Assembly: GCF_014197755.1 (NCBI RefSeq)
Contig: NZ_JACIGE010000005.1
Location: 186,001-250,000, forward strand
Origin: Rhodocyclus tenuis
Lineage (GTDB): Bacteria; Pseudomonadota; Gammaproteobacteria; Burkholderiales; Rhodocyclaceae
DNA length: 64,000 nt
Direction of reading: 5' to 3'
The number at the start of each line of letters is the position of its first letter. Position 1 is the first letter of the stretch. Below are positions 21,523 through 30,027 of the stretch, piece after piece. The notes under the pieces are model-generated. The model had not been told where the DNA came from, ran no database searches, and worked only from the letters and a program-made list of their open reading frames with translations. The position numbers and the translations under genes are program-made.

Positions 21523-21995
21523 ATTCCCGGGCGCTGCGGCAGCAGCAGGATGGCGTCGCGGTTGCTCCAGGAAAAACATTCCGCGGCCGCTTCCTGCCAG
21601 GGCAGCCAGCGGCTGGCGAGGTGTTCGTCCGGCGCGACGGTGACGGCGCAGGGCGCCGGCAGTTCAAGCGAGAAGACGTGTTCGTCGTTGTGCGTCACTC
21701 CCGGCGCATAACGATGCCGCCATTCGGCGAAGATCTCGAAGCGGTTGGTGATTCCCCAGTCGCGCAGGATTCCCTGCGCGCAGTCGATTCCCGTTTCCTC
21801 GGCGACTTCACGGCAGGCCGTCTGCGCCAGTGCTTCGCCGTCTTCCAAACTGCCGGTGACGGATTGCCAGTAGCCGGGGTGCGAGGCGCGCTCAATTAGC
21901 AGAACCTGCAGGTCGCGGGTGTGGATGACGACCAGCACCGAGACCGGCCGTTTCCACTGAAGTGGCGCCGTGTCAGCGCCGGGATGATCGCTCAC
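21477..21995 (-). CDS. nudB: Dihydroneopterin triphosphate pyrophosphohydrolase (NudB-type Nudix)
   Basis: This 172-residue Nudix hydrolase has a complete Nudix box (GSLEDG, E, then REVAEETGI) and the NudB-like start PVSVLVVIHTRDLQVLLIER. NudB removes pyrophosphate from dihydroneopterin triphosphate in folate synthesis and can also act on dATP. The GTG start overlaps the TGA of the upstream barstar gene (GTGA), so translation is probably coupled; the frame is open upstream but there lies inside the barstar gene. aspS lies a few genes upstream, a neighbourhood I recall for nudB in proteobacteria. Confidence 0.85.
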   Translation of the reverse strand: MSDHPGADTAPLQWKRPVSVLVVIHTRDLQVLLIERASHPGYWQSVTGSLEDGEALAQTACREVAEETGIDCAQGILRDWGITNRFEIFAEWRHRYAPGVTHNDEHVFSLELPAPCAVTVAPDEHLASRWLPWQEAAAECFSWSNRDAILLLPQRPGIQVAAGSLASRHWGQ

Positions 21996-22501
21996 GGCTG
22001 CGTCTTTGGCGCGCCGCTTGCTGGCGCTTCGGCAAGGAATATCCACAGCGGCGCCGCGCTGTCGCGGCGCTTGGCGCTGACTTCGGCGAGGACCGCGATG
22101 AGCGTCTCGAGCGTAGCCGGATCGCTGGCCCGCAGCGCCTCGCTGCCGCGCAGCAGAACGACGCCGCCGCTGGCGGGTTCGTCGCCATAGTCGTCGAGAC
22201 AATCGGCGAGCGCGTCGAAGTTGGCGCCGTACCAGTCCGGAAAGTCGAGTGTGCGACCGATGGCAGCGAGCGCTTCGGCCGCGCTGCGGCTTGTACCCAG
22301 ATCGACTTCGCCGAAAAGCAGAGCGCGCCCGGACGCTGCCGTGCGCAATTCCGCCTGACTGGCCAACGGCAAGCGATGGACGCCGCCGCTGCCTGATTGC
22401 TCGAGGATGGAGGTGAGGGCGACGGTGGGCACGACGACGGGGCTGACGGCGCTATCGCCAGCGGCGGCGGTCTGTGCGCAAGGTTTCGGCTCAGGCGTCA
22501 T
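21992..22501 (-). CDS. Barstar-family ribonuclease inhibitor
   Basis: This 169-residue protein has a C-terminal barstar-like fold with the typical segment TLDFPDWYGANFDALADCLDDYG, whose acidic helix in barstar plugs the barnase active site. An N-terminal stretch of about 45 residues is family-atypical. It overlaps the preceding secreted-RNase gene by four bases and nudB by four. This is the arrangement expected of an enzyme and its cytoplasmic inhibitor, made together so that the cell is protected before export. Confidence 0.85.
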   Translation of the reverse strand: MTPEPKPCAQTAAAGDSAVSPVVVPTVALTSILEQSGSGGVHRLPLASQAELRTAASGRALLFGEVDLGTSRSAAEALAAIGRTLDFPDWYGANFDALADCLDDYGDEPASGGVVLLRGSEALRASDPATLETLIAVLAEVSAKRRDSAAPLWIFLAEAPASGAPKTQP

Positions 22502-22995
22502 TCGCGTATCCGGCGGAAGCTGCGGTAGTGGTCGTCGGTGTAGTAATACTCGCCGGAGCGGGCGACGTCATTGCCGCGGCCGCTGCCGGCGATGATGCGC
22601 CGCGCGCCGCGGTCGCGCGCGCCGGGCGTCGGCACGGTGAATTCCCGATAGTAGCCGCGCGGCTGTTGCGGCAGCGCCCGCTCGAAGTTGCCGAAAACGC
22701 TGCCGTCCTTGCGCGGATAGGGGAAGGGACCGCCTTGCTTGATCAGCGCCAGTGTTTCGCCGGCCTGGCGCGGCAGATCGGCGAGCGCAACGCTGGCAAT
22801 CTCGCCGCTGACGGCCTTGCGCGCGCCGCCTTCGTCAGCTTCGTACCAGTTGCGGGCCTGTGCCGGTGCGAGCGAAAGAATCGCAATAAAAACAATGGCG
22901 AGCCAGGCGGCGAAGAATCCGCCGAGGCGCTTTCCGGCCGGGCGGGAGTGCTCCGCCAGCATCCGCGAGAGCAGGGGCACGCGCAGCAGCTGCAT
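22498..22995 (-). CDS. Secreted barnase-type guanyl ribonuclease
   Basis: This 165-residue protein has an N-terminal membrane/signal segment ending around LAIVFIAILSLAPAQA, then a microbial RNase (N1/T1/barnase) domain. Catalytic residues can be matched: the general base Glu in YYREFTVPTPG, the Arg pair in ARRIIAGSGRG and the His in TDDHYRSFRRI. It should cleave RNA after guanosine, in the periplasm or outside the cell. The barstar-family inhibitor gene overlaps its 3' end. A role in nutrient scavenging or competition is possible. The first ATG was used; an internal ATG 11 codons later is an alternative. Confidence 0.83.
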   Translation of the reverse strand: MQLLRVPLLSRMLAEHSRPAGKRLGGFFAAWLAIVFIAILSLAPAQARNWYEADEGGARKAVSGEIASVALADLPRQAGETLALIKQGGPFPYPRKDGSVFGNFERALPQQPRGYYREFTVPTPGARDRGARRIIAGSGRGNDVARSGEYYYTDDHYRSFRRIRE

Positions 22996-23040
22996 GGCCA
23001 GGATCAGCGAAGCGGCAGCGGCGGTGCCGCTGCCTCAGCC

Positions 23041-24843
23041 TCAGGCGCCGCTGACGTCGACCTGCGTCTCGAGCTTCTGACGCAGGCGGATGTGCAGTTC
23101 GCGCAACTGCTTCTCGTCGACGCCCGAGGGTGCGTCGGTGAGCAGGCATTGCGCACGCTGCGTCTTCGGGAAGGCAATCACGTCGCGGATCGATTCGGCG
23201 CCGGTCATCATGGTGACGATGCGGTCGAGGCCGAAAGCGAGGCCGCCGTGCGGCGGTGCGCCGTACTTGAGCGCGTCGAGCAGGAAGCCGAACTTGGCCT
23301 GTGCTTCTTCTTCGCCGATGCCGAGCGCGGCAAACACCTTCTCCTGCACGTCGGCGCGGTGGATACGGACCGAGCCGCCGCCGAGTTCCCAGCCGTTGAG
23401 GGCGAGGTCGTAGGCCTTGGCCAGGCACTTGCCCGGATCGCTGGCGAGCAGCTCGAGATGCTCGTCCTTCGGGCTGGTGAAGGGGTGGTGGCAGGCGACC
23501 CAGCGCTTGGCGTCGTCGTCGTAGTCGAACATCGGGAAGTCAACGACCCACAGCGGCTCCCAGGCTTTGCCGTTGACGAAGCCCTTCTCGTGGCCGAGTT
23601 TGACACGCAGTGCGCCGAGCGCGTCGTTGACCACCTTTGCCTTGTCGGCGCCGAAGAAGATCAGGTCGCCCGACTGTGCGCCGGTACGTTCGATGATGCC
23701 GCGTAGCGCTGCCTCATGCAGGTTCTTGACGATCGGCGACTGCAGTCCGGCCTCGTTCGGCTGGCTGGCGTCGTTGACCTTGATGTAGGCCAGTCCGCGC
23801 GCGCCGTAGATGGCGACGAACTTGGTGTATTCGTCGATCTCGCCGCGTGTCAGCGTGGCACCGCCGGGAATGCGCAGCGCGGCGACACGCCCGCCGTCGC
23901 TGTTGGCGACGCCGGCAAAGACCTTGAAGGACACGTCACGCACCAGATCGGTGACTTCGGTGAGTTCAAGCGTGACGCGCAGGTCGGGTTTGTCCGAGCC
24001 GTAGCGGTGCATGGCTTCGGCGTAGGTGAGGCGCGGGAAGGGGGAGGGCAGGTCGGCGTTGATCGCTTCTTTGAATACCGTGCGGATCAGCTTTTCCATC
24101 AGCGCGGTGATCTCGTCCTCGCTCATGAACGAGGTTTCCATATCGACCTGCGTGAATTCGGGCTGGCGGTCGGCGCGCAGATCTTCGTCACGGAAGCACT
24201 TGACGATCTGGTAGTAGCGGTCGAAGCCGGCGACCATCAACAGCTGCTTGAACAGCTGCGGCGACTGCGGCAGGGCGAAGAACTGCCCCGGATGCACGCG
24301 CGAGGGAACGAGATAGTCGCGCGCGCCTTCGGGCGTGCTCTTGGTCAGCATCGGCGTTTCGATATCGATGAAGCCGGCGTCGTCGAGGAAGCGGCGGAAG
24401 GCGCGCGCCACCTTGTAACGCAGCTGCAGGTTCTTCTGCATCTGCGGGCGGCGCAGGTCGATGACGCGGTGCGTCAGGCGAACGTTTTCCGAGAGGTTTT
24501 CCTCGTCGAGCTGGAACGGTGGCGTCACCGATGCGTTGAGCACTTCGATCTGCAGGCAGAGCACTTCGATCTCGCCCGAGGCGAGATTGGTGTTCTGTGT
24601 GCCGGCCGGGCGGGCGCGCACGCGGCCGGTGATCTTCAGGCAGAACTCGTTGCGCAGCGATTCGGCGATGGCGAACATCTCCGGACGATCCGGGTCGCAG
24701 ACGATCTGCGCCAGCCCATCGCGGTCGCGCAGATCGAGAAAGATCACGCCGCCGTGGTCGCGCCGGCGATGCACCCAGCCGCATAGGGTGACCTCCTGGC
24801 CGATGAGTCGGGAATCGAGTTGTCCGCAGTAGTGAGTTCGCAT
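23041..24843 (-). CDS. aspS: Aspartyl-tRNA synthetase, bacterial type
   Basis: This class II synthetase of 600 residues has an N-terminal OB-fold anticodon domain ([24 protein letters not shown]), the catalytic core with motif 2 ([21 protein letters not shown]), a GAD insertion domain and motif 3 ([14 protein letters not shown]). It charges tRNA-Asp in the cytoplasm. Without gatCAB information I cannot tell whether it is discriminating or also charges tRNA-Asn; non-discriminating forms are common in this lineage. DUF502 and FmdB genes lie upstream on the same strand, a common betaproteobacterial order. Confidence 0.96.
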   Translation of the reverse strand: MRTHYCGQLDSRLIGQEVTLCGWVHRRRDHGGVIFLDLRDRDGLAQIVCDPDRPEMFAIAESLRNEFCLKITGRVRARPAGTQNTNLASGEIEVLCLQIEVLNASVTPPFQLDEENLSENVRLTHRVIDLRRPQMQKNLQLRYKVARAFRRFLDDAGFIDIETPMLTKSTPEGARDYLVPSRVHPGQFFALPQSPQLFKQLLMVAGFDRYYQIVKCFRDEDLRADRQPEFTQVDMETSFMSEDEITALMEKLIRTVFKEAINADLPSPFPRLTYAEAMHRYGSDKPDLRVTLELTEVTDLVRDVSFKVFAGVANSDGGRVAALRIPGGATLTRGEIDEYTKFVAIYGARGLAYIKVNDASQPNEAGLQSPIVKNLHEAALRGIIERTGAQSGDLIFFGADKAKVVNDALGALRVKLGHEKGFVNGKAWEPLWVVDFPMFDYDDDAKRWVACHHPFTSPKDEHLELLASDPGKCLAKAYDLALNGWELGGGSVRIHRADVQEKVFAALGIGEEEAQAKFGFLLDALKYGAPPHGGLAFGLDRIVTMMTGAESIRDVIAFPKTQRAQCLLTDAPSGVDEKQLRELHIRLRQKLETQVDVSGA

Positions 24844-24965
24844 GATGTGCTGGTTTCATTGGGCGCCGTCGTGGCGCGGAAATGGTCGGGTTCGAGAATA
24901 CTAACTTGCTGCTTGGTGCGCCGGGTCTGGCTGCCGGCGGCTTTGCCGGGCGGCGGGCGGCACGA

Positions 24966-25616
24966 TCAGGCGGTCGGCTCGCCGAGCACGCCGGCGACCT
25001 TGTTGCGTTGTCGCAGTGGTGGCGCAACAACGCCCATTGAAATGATGTACTTCAGGGCTTCGTCGACGCTCATGTCGAGTTCTACGGTTTCGTCGCGCCG
25101 GATCATCAGGAAGAAGCCGGAGGTCGGATTTGGCGTCGTCGGCACATAAACGCTGACCCAGTCGCCGGAGAGGTGATTGGCAACGTCGCCGCCCGGATGC
25201 CCGGTCATGAAGGCAATGGTCCAGGAACCCTCGCGCGGGTATTGCACCAGCAGCGCCTTGCGGAAGGCCTGGCCGTTCGACGAGAACAGCGTGTCGGAAA
25301 CCTGCTTGACGCTGTTGTAAACCGAATTCACCACCGGAATGCGCGCGAGCAGCAGCTCCCACCAGGACACCAGTTTCTGGCCGACGAAATTGGCGGTGAC
25401 CAGACCAGTGAGCAGAATCACCGCCAGCGTCAGCAGCGCACCGGCGCCCGGGATGTCAAAGCCGAACAGCGCGTGCGGATGGATCGTCTCCGGCAACAGC
25501 CGCAGCGACTGATCCATGGTGCTGATGATCAGCGACAGTACCCAGAACGTGATTGCCAAGGGTACCCAGATCAGCAATCCGGTGATGAAGTAGCGTTTGA
25601 TCAACTGGCTGCGCAC
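24966..25616 (-). CDS. DUF502 inner-membrane protein
   Basis: This protein of about 216 residues has two N-terminal membrane helices (FITGLLIWVPLAITFWVL and the following hydrophobic stretch near ALLTLAVILLTGLVTANFVG) and a cytoplasmic C-terminal part (NSVYNSVKQVSDTLFS, PTTPNPTSGFFLMIRRDE) matching DUF502. Molecular function is unknown. I used the GTG that fits family N-termini; a TTG nine codons upstream would overlap fmdB by 43 bases. Both starts lie inside the end of the fmdB-like gene, so the two are translationally close. aspS follows 122 bases downstream. Confidence 0.8.
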   Translation of the reverse strand: MRSQLIKRYFITGLLIWVPLAITFWVLSLIISTMDQSLRLLPETIHPHALFGFDIPGAGALLTLAVILLTGLVTANFVGQKLVSWWELLLARIPVVNSVYNSVKQVSDTLFSSNGQAFRKALLVQYPREGSWTIAFMTGHPGGDVANHLSGDWVSVYVPTTPNPTSGFFLMIRRDETVELDMSVDEALKYIISMGVVAPPLRQRNKVAGVLGEPTA

Positions 25617-25882
25617 GGACAAGGAGCGGTGCCGCCAGCGCAAGGTGGCAGGCTTTCCGAGGGTTTTTCAGCGGCGGCAGCGGCTGCAGCAGGCTGGCAG
25701 CCGCCCTTGAAATCGGTGGCGTACCAGCCGTTGCCCTTGAGCTGGAAACCGGCGGCAGTCAGCTGCTTCCTGTACGCGTGGCTGCCGCATTCCGGGCAGC
25801 TGTCAAGCGGCGGATCGCTCAGCTTCTGCAGGTGGTCTTTCTCGAACCCGCAGGATTCGCAGCGATACGGGTAAATCGGCAT
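25601..25882 (-). CDS. FmdB-family zinc-ribbon protein
   Basis: This 93-residue protein starts with the FmdB regulatory-domain zinc ribbon (MPIYPYRCESCGFEKD, then SCPECGSHAYRK, giving two CXXC pairs) and continues into an Ala/Pro-rich tail with a few more cysteines. The family name comes from a putative regulator of formamidase, but in this context its role is unknown. GGAGGA precedes the ATG and a TATAAT hexamer stands about 25 bases upstream. It leads the fmdB-DUF502-aspS block. Confidence 0.85.
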   Translation of the reverse strand: MPIYPYRCESCGFEKDHLQKLSDPPLDSCPECGSHAYRKQLTAAGFQLKGNGWYATDFKGGCQPAAAAAAAEKPSESLPPCAGGTAPCPCAAS

Positions 25883-25904
25883 GGGAGTCCTCCAAATGAG
25901 GCGA

Positions 25905-25910
25905 ATTATA
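25905..25910 (-). promoter_or_regulatory. Probable -10 element upstream of fmdB/DUF502/aspS
   Basis: A perfect TATAAT on the minus strand about 22 bases before the fmdB-like ATG. The -35 position at 17-bp spacing (GCCGAC) is poor, so only the -10 is supported. Confidence 0.5.
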
Positions 25911-25999
25911 CCTGAAGGGATAGATGCGTCGGCCGCCCGGGAGCCGTCTGCTGTTGGCAGATGGCGGCGGTGGCGTCATTTTTCAAGTCGGGGAGCGGT

Positions 26000-26869
26000 T
26001 CATAGCAGGCGTAACCACAGCTGCGTCAGTTCCTTGCCCCAGAACAAGGCGATCAGGCCGGCGGCGGCGAGATAAGGGCCGAAGGGGATTGGCGTTTCAC
26101 GACGGTGGCGGGCGAAGACGATCAGCGCGATGCCGACTGTGGCGCCGACCGCCGACGACAGCAGGATGATCAGTGGCAGCAAGAGCCAGCCGAACCAGGC
26201 GCCGAGCGCGGCGAGCAGCTTGAAGTCGCCGTAGCCCATGCCTTCCTTGCCGGTGGCGAGCTTGAACGCCCAGTAGACCGACCACAACGCAAGATAGCCG
26301 GCGATGGCGCCGATCACCGCCGAGCGCAGGTCGGTGAAGCCGCCGATCAGGTTGAACAGCAGGCCGCCCCAGAGCAGCGGCAGCGTGATCGAATCGGGCA
26401 ATAGTTGTGTGTCGAGGTCGATCAGCGCCAGTGCCAGCAGGCACCAGATCAGGCCAATTGCGGCGAAAGCAGCGAGGCCTGGACCGAAGTGCAGCGCTGC
26501 GAGCAGCGAGAGGGCGCCGCTGGCCACCTCGACCAGCGGGTAGCGAATCGAGATCGGTGCGCGGCACGCGGAGCAGCGGCCGCGCAGAACGAGCCAGCTC
26601 AGCAGCGGGATGTTTTCCAGTGCGCTGATCGCGTGGCCGCAGTGCGGACAGCGCGAGCGCGGTCGCGACAGGCTGAGCGGCGGCTCTTCGCCTGCATCAG
26701 CCGTTGCTTCGCCGTGCAGTTCGGCACACTGCGCGCGCCAGTCGCGCTCCATCATCAGTGGCAGACGATGGATGACGACGTTGAGGAAGCTGCCGACGAG
26801 AAGTCCGAGAATACCGCAACAGAACGCGAAGAAAGCCGGGTCGGAAAAGCCGGCGAGTGCAGCCGTCAT
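26000..26869 (-). CDS. pilD: Type IV prepilin peptidase / N-methyltransferase
   Basis: PilD cleaves the leader of type IV prepilins and N-methylates the new N-terminal residue at the inner membrane. The 289-residue polytopic protein has the N-terminal signature GLLVGSFLNVVIHRLP, a cytoplasmic zinc-binding loop with CPHC and CSAC, and the two catalytic aspartates in ALIDLDTQLLPD and GMGYGDFKLLAALGAWFG. It is the last gene of pilB-pilC-pilD and overlaps pilC by four bases. Confidence 0.95.
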   Translation of the reverse strand: MTAALAGFSDPAFFAFCCGILGLLVGSFLNVVIHRLPLMMERDWRAQCAELHGEATADAGEEPPLSLSRPRSRCPHCGHAISALENIPLLSWLVLRGRCSACRAPISIRYPLVEVASGALSLLAALHFGPGLAAFAAIGLIWCLLALALIDLDTQLLPDSITLPLLWGGLLFNLIGGFTDLRSAVIGAIAGYLALWSVYWAFKLATGKEGMGYGDFKLLAALGAWFGWLLLPLIILLSSAVGATVGIALIVFARHRRETPIPFGPYLAAAGLIALFWGKELTQLWLRLL

Positions 26870-28101
26870 CCGACCACGGCGCCGAGCTTGAAGATCGGCA
26901 GGTACATGGCGATGACCATGCCGCCGATCAGCGTGCCGAGGACAACCATGATGATCGGTTCCATCAGGCTCGACAGCGCCTCGACCGAGTCATCGACCTC
27001 GGCCTCGAAAAAGTCGGCGACCTTGGAGAGCATGGCGTCGAGCGCACCCGATTCTTCGCCGATGGCGACCATCTGGATGACCATGTTCGGGAACAGGTTG
27101 CAGTTCTGCATCGCCGCGGTGAGGCTGGTGCCGGTGCTCACCTCGCTCTGGATCTGCCGCGTCGCCGTCTTGTAGACGTAGTTGCCGGCGGCGCCGCCGA
27201 CCGACTCGAGCGACTCGACCAGTGGCACGCCGGCCGAGAACATCGTTGCCAGGGTGCGCGTCCAGCGCGCGATGACCGCCTTGCGGATGATGTCGCCGAA
27301 GATAGGCAGGCGCAGGAAGATGCGGTCAAGCGCCATCTGCATCTTTTCCGAGCGCTTCCAGGCATAGAAGAAACCGAAGACCGCACCGCCGATGCTGCCG
27401 AAGATCGCCCACCACCAGGCGATGAAGAAGTCGGAAATGCCGATGACGATCATCGTTGGTGCCGGCAGGTCGGCACCGAAGCTCTTGAATACTTCCTTGA
27501 ATGCCGGGATGACGAAAATCATGATCACCGCGGTGATGACGAAAGCGACGACGAGGATGGTGATCGGGTAGAACAGCGCCGCTTTGATCTTCGACTTGAT
27601 GCCGAGGATCTTTTCCTTGTAGCTCGCCAGCCGTTCGAGCAGGGTTTCCAGAATGCCGGCCTGTTCGCCGGCGGCGATCAGGTTGCAATAGAGCTGGTCG
27701 AAGTAGAGCGGATGCTTGCGGAAGGCCTGCGACAGCGAACTACCGGTTTCGACGTCGGACTTGATGTCGAGCAGCAGCTTGCTCACCGCCGGGTTGCTGT
27801 GGCCGCGGCCGACGATGTCGAAGGATTGCAGCAGCGGCACGCCGGCCTTCATCATCGTCGCCAGCTGGCGTGTAAACAGCGAAATGTCCTTGTCGGTGAT
27901 CTGGCTGCCGCGCTTGAAGCGCTGCTTGCTCAGCTTGGTGACGACAACGCCCTGGCGGCGCAGCGTCGCCTGCGCGACGGCTTCGCTGGTGGTGCGCAAT
28001 TCGCCGCGCACCATCTTGCCCTCCTTGCCCTTGCCTTCCCAGGCGAAGACGTATTCCTTCGGGCCAGCGGCCTTCTTTACGCTTTTCGCTGCCGTCGCCA
28101 T
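26866..28101 (-). CDS. pilC: Type IV pilus inner-membrane platform protein PilC
   Basis: PilC anchors the assembly and retraction ATPases at the inner membrane during pilus polymerisation. The 411-residue protein has two repeated GspF/PilC domains (FTRQLATMMKAGVPLLQSFDIV; WTRTLATMFSAGVPLVESLESV) and three main membrane helices (one near ALFYPITILVVAFVITAVIM, the last near PIIMVVLGTLIGGMVIAMYL). A 20-base gap separates it from pilB and it overlaps pilD by four bases, so the three genes form an operon. Confidence 0.95.
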   Translation of the reverse strand: MATAAKSVKKAAGPKEYVFAWEGKGKEGKMVRGELRTTSEAVAQATLRRQGVVVTKLSKQRFKRGSQITDKDISLFTRQLATMMKAGVPLLQSFDIVGRGHSNPAVSKLLLDIKSDVETGSSLSQAFRKHPLYFDQLYCNLIAAGEQAGILETLLERLASYKEKILGIKSKIKAALFYPITILVVAFVITAVIMIFVIPAFKEVFKSFGADLPAPTMIVIGISDFFIAWWWAIFGSIGGAVFGFFYAWKRSEKMQMALDRIFLRLPIFGDIIRKAVIARWTRTLATMFSAGVPLVESLESVGGAAGNYVYKTATRQIQSEVSTGTSLTAAMQNCNLFPNMVIQMVAIGEESGALDAMLSKVADFFEAEVDDSVEALSSLMEPIIMVVLGTLIGGMVIAMYLPIFKLGAVVG

Positions 28102-28121
28102 GGTTTCCCCGTGCTCTCCGC

Positions 28122-29837
28122 CTACAGGTTGGTCGTTGCCAGAACTTCCTCTAGAGAGGTAAGTCCTTGTTTTACTTTGATCAATCCGGACTGGCGCAGG
28201 TCGCGTACGCCGTTTTTGGCGGCCTGTTCAGCGATATCGATTTCTGATCCGTTGGCCATGATGATGCGCTGGATATCCTCGGTCACCGGCATGACCTGAT
28301 AGATGCCGACGCGTCCCTTGTAGCCGCTGCCCTTGCAACGATCACAGGCGCCCGGTCCGTAGAGCGTCCAGCCACCGTCGAGGTCGGCTTCGCTGAAGCC
28401 GGCATTGAGCAGGGTTTCCACCGGCACGTCGATCGGCTGCTTGCAGTTGCACAGGCGGCGCGCCAGGCGCTGCGCCGTGATCAGCAGAATGCTCGAGGCA
28501 ATGTTGAACGTGGGGATGCCCATGTTCATCAAGCGTGTCAAGGTCGACGGCGCGTCGTTGGTGTGCAGCGTCGACAGTACCATGTGCCCTGTCTGCGCCG
28601 CCTTGATCGAGATTTCGGCGGTTTCGAGGTCGCGGATTTCACCGACCATGATGATGTCCGGGTCCTGGCGCAGGAAGGCTTTCAGCGCCACCGGGAAGCT
28701 CAGCCCGCTGCGGTCGTCGATGTTTACCTGGTTGATGCCGGGCAGCGGAATTTCGGCCGGGTCTTCGGCCGTCGAAATGTTGATCCCCGGCTCGTTGAGG
28801 ATGTTGATGCAGGTGTACAGCGACACCGTCTTGCCCGAGCCGGTCGGTCCGGTCACCAGCACCATGCCGTAGGGGCGCTGTATGGCGTCGAGCAACAGGG
28901 CTTTCTGGTCCGGATCGTAGCCGAGCGCCTCGATGCCGAGCTGCGCGCTGCTCGGGTCAAGGATGCGCAGCACGATCTTTTCGCCGTAAAGCGTCGGTAG
29001 CGTGCTGACGCGGAAGTCGATGGTGCGGCTCTTCGACAGTACCAGCTTCATGCGGCCATCCTGCGGCACGCGTTTCTCGGCGATGTTCAGGCGCGAGATG
29101 ACCTTGATGCGCGAGGCGATCTTTTCCTTGATCACCAGCGGCGGCGAGGCGATTTCACGCAGCACGCCATCGACGCGGAAGCGGATGCGATAGCTCTTCT
29201 CGTAGGGCTCGAAGTGGATGTCGGAAGCGCCGTCGTTGATCGCGTCGAGCAGCATTTTCTGGATGAAGCGCACGACCGGTGCATCGTCGACCTCGACGGT
29301 CGATGCTTCGTCGGCCTTGGCCTGCGCGTCATCGTCGGTGAATTCGAGGTTGATGTCGTCGCTGGCGAGGCTTTTCAGCGTGTCTTCGGTCGATTCCGAC
29401 AGTTTGGCAACGACCGGCGCCAGCTTGTTTTCCTCGACCACCACCGGGTCGACGGCCATCCCGGTCTGAAAGCGGATCTCGTCGAGTGCGCGCAGGTTGG
29501 TCGGGTCGGCGGTGGCGACCGCCAGCCGGTTGCCGCGCTTGTACAGCGGGATGACCCGATGCGTGGCGATCAGCTTGCGGTCGATCGCATTCTGTTGCAG
29601 ATGTGCTTCGTCGAACGCGGCGAGGTCGAGCAGCGGGAAGCCGAAAGTGTCTGCGGCAAAGCGGGCGATTTCAAGGGCGCTCGCTTTCTTCGCCGCGATC
29701 ATCTGCTCGATGAAGCTGGTCCGGCTCGCCGCCGCCTGCGTCAGCAAAGACTCGGCCTCGGCCTCCTTGAGCCGGCCGGCCTGTACGAGCGCGCGGGCTA
29801 GGCCGCTGAGCGGCGCGGATTGCGGATTGGCGGCCAT
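28122..29837 (-). CDS. pilB: Type IV pilus assembly ATPase PilB
   Basis: PilB is the cytoplasmic hexameric motor that extends type IV pili. The 571-residue protein has an N-terminal MshEN/GspE-N region, a second N-domain and the secretion-ATPase core: Walker A GPTGSGKTVSL, the Asp box, Walker B IIMVGEIRDLETAEI and His-box GHMVLSTLHTNDAPSTL. A tetracysteine zinc site is visible (CNCKQ and CDRCKGSG). It is the first gene of pilBCD. The major pilin gene is not in this window; the regulators pilS-pilR are about 23 kb away. Confidence 0.95.
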   Translation of the reverse strand: MAANPQSAPLSGLARALVQAGRLKEAEAESLLTQAAASRTSFIEQMIAAKKASALEIARFAADTFGFPLLDLAAFDEAHLQQNAIDRKLIATHRVIPLYKRGNRLAVATADPTNLRALDEIRFQTGMAVDPVVVEENKLAPVVAKLSESTEDTLKSLASDDINLEFTDDDAQAKADEASTVEVDDAPVVRFIQKMLLDAINDGASDIHFEPYEKSYRIRFRVDGVLREIASPPLVIKEKIASRIKVISRLNIAEKRVPQDGRMKLVLSKSRTIDFRVSTLPTLYGEKIVLRILDPSSAQLGIEALGYDPDQKALLLDAIQRPYGMVLVTGPTGSGKTVSLYTCINILNEPGINISTAEDPAEIPLPGINQVNIDDRSGLSFPVALKAFLRQDPDIIMVGEIRDLETAEISIKAAQTGHMVLSTLHTNDAPSTLTRLMNMGIPTFNIASSILLITAQRLARRLCNCKQPIDVPVETLLNAGFSEADLDGGWTLYGPGACDRCKGSGYKGRVGIYQVMPVTEDIQRIIMANGSEIDIAEQAAKNGVRDLRQSGLIKVKQGLTSLEEVLATTNL

Positions 29838-29997
29838 CTTTCGCTAGTCGGGGAGCCTTGAGGGGGCAAAGGGCGCGGGGACGCCGGCCATGCTGCATGA
29901 ATCGGCTGATGATGCATTGCGCGCCGGTGTTTGTAAAGACGCCGCCAGCGCGTGGACTCGCTGCCGCCGGCATTTTCCGCGGCGGGGAAAAGTCGTG

Positions 29998-30022
29998 GCG
30001 GCGCGCCGGGAAAGCGCGCCGC
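29998..30022 (-). terminator. Hairpin after the CorC/HlyC-family gene
   Basis: A 9-bp GC-rich stem (GGCGCGC core) with a seven-base loop lies just past the stop codon. The T-rich stretch is weak and displaced, so terminator activity is uncertain. Confidence 0.35.
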
Positions 30023-30027
30023 AGCCC

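Noticed and set aside
26857-28299. A 480-codon plus-strand open frame opposite pilC
   Set aside because: Antisense shadow of a conserved gene with composition typical of reversed GC-rich codons.
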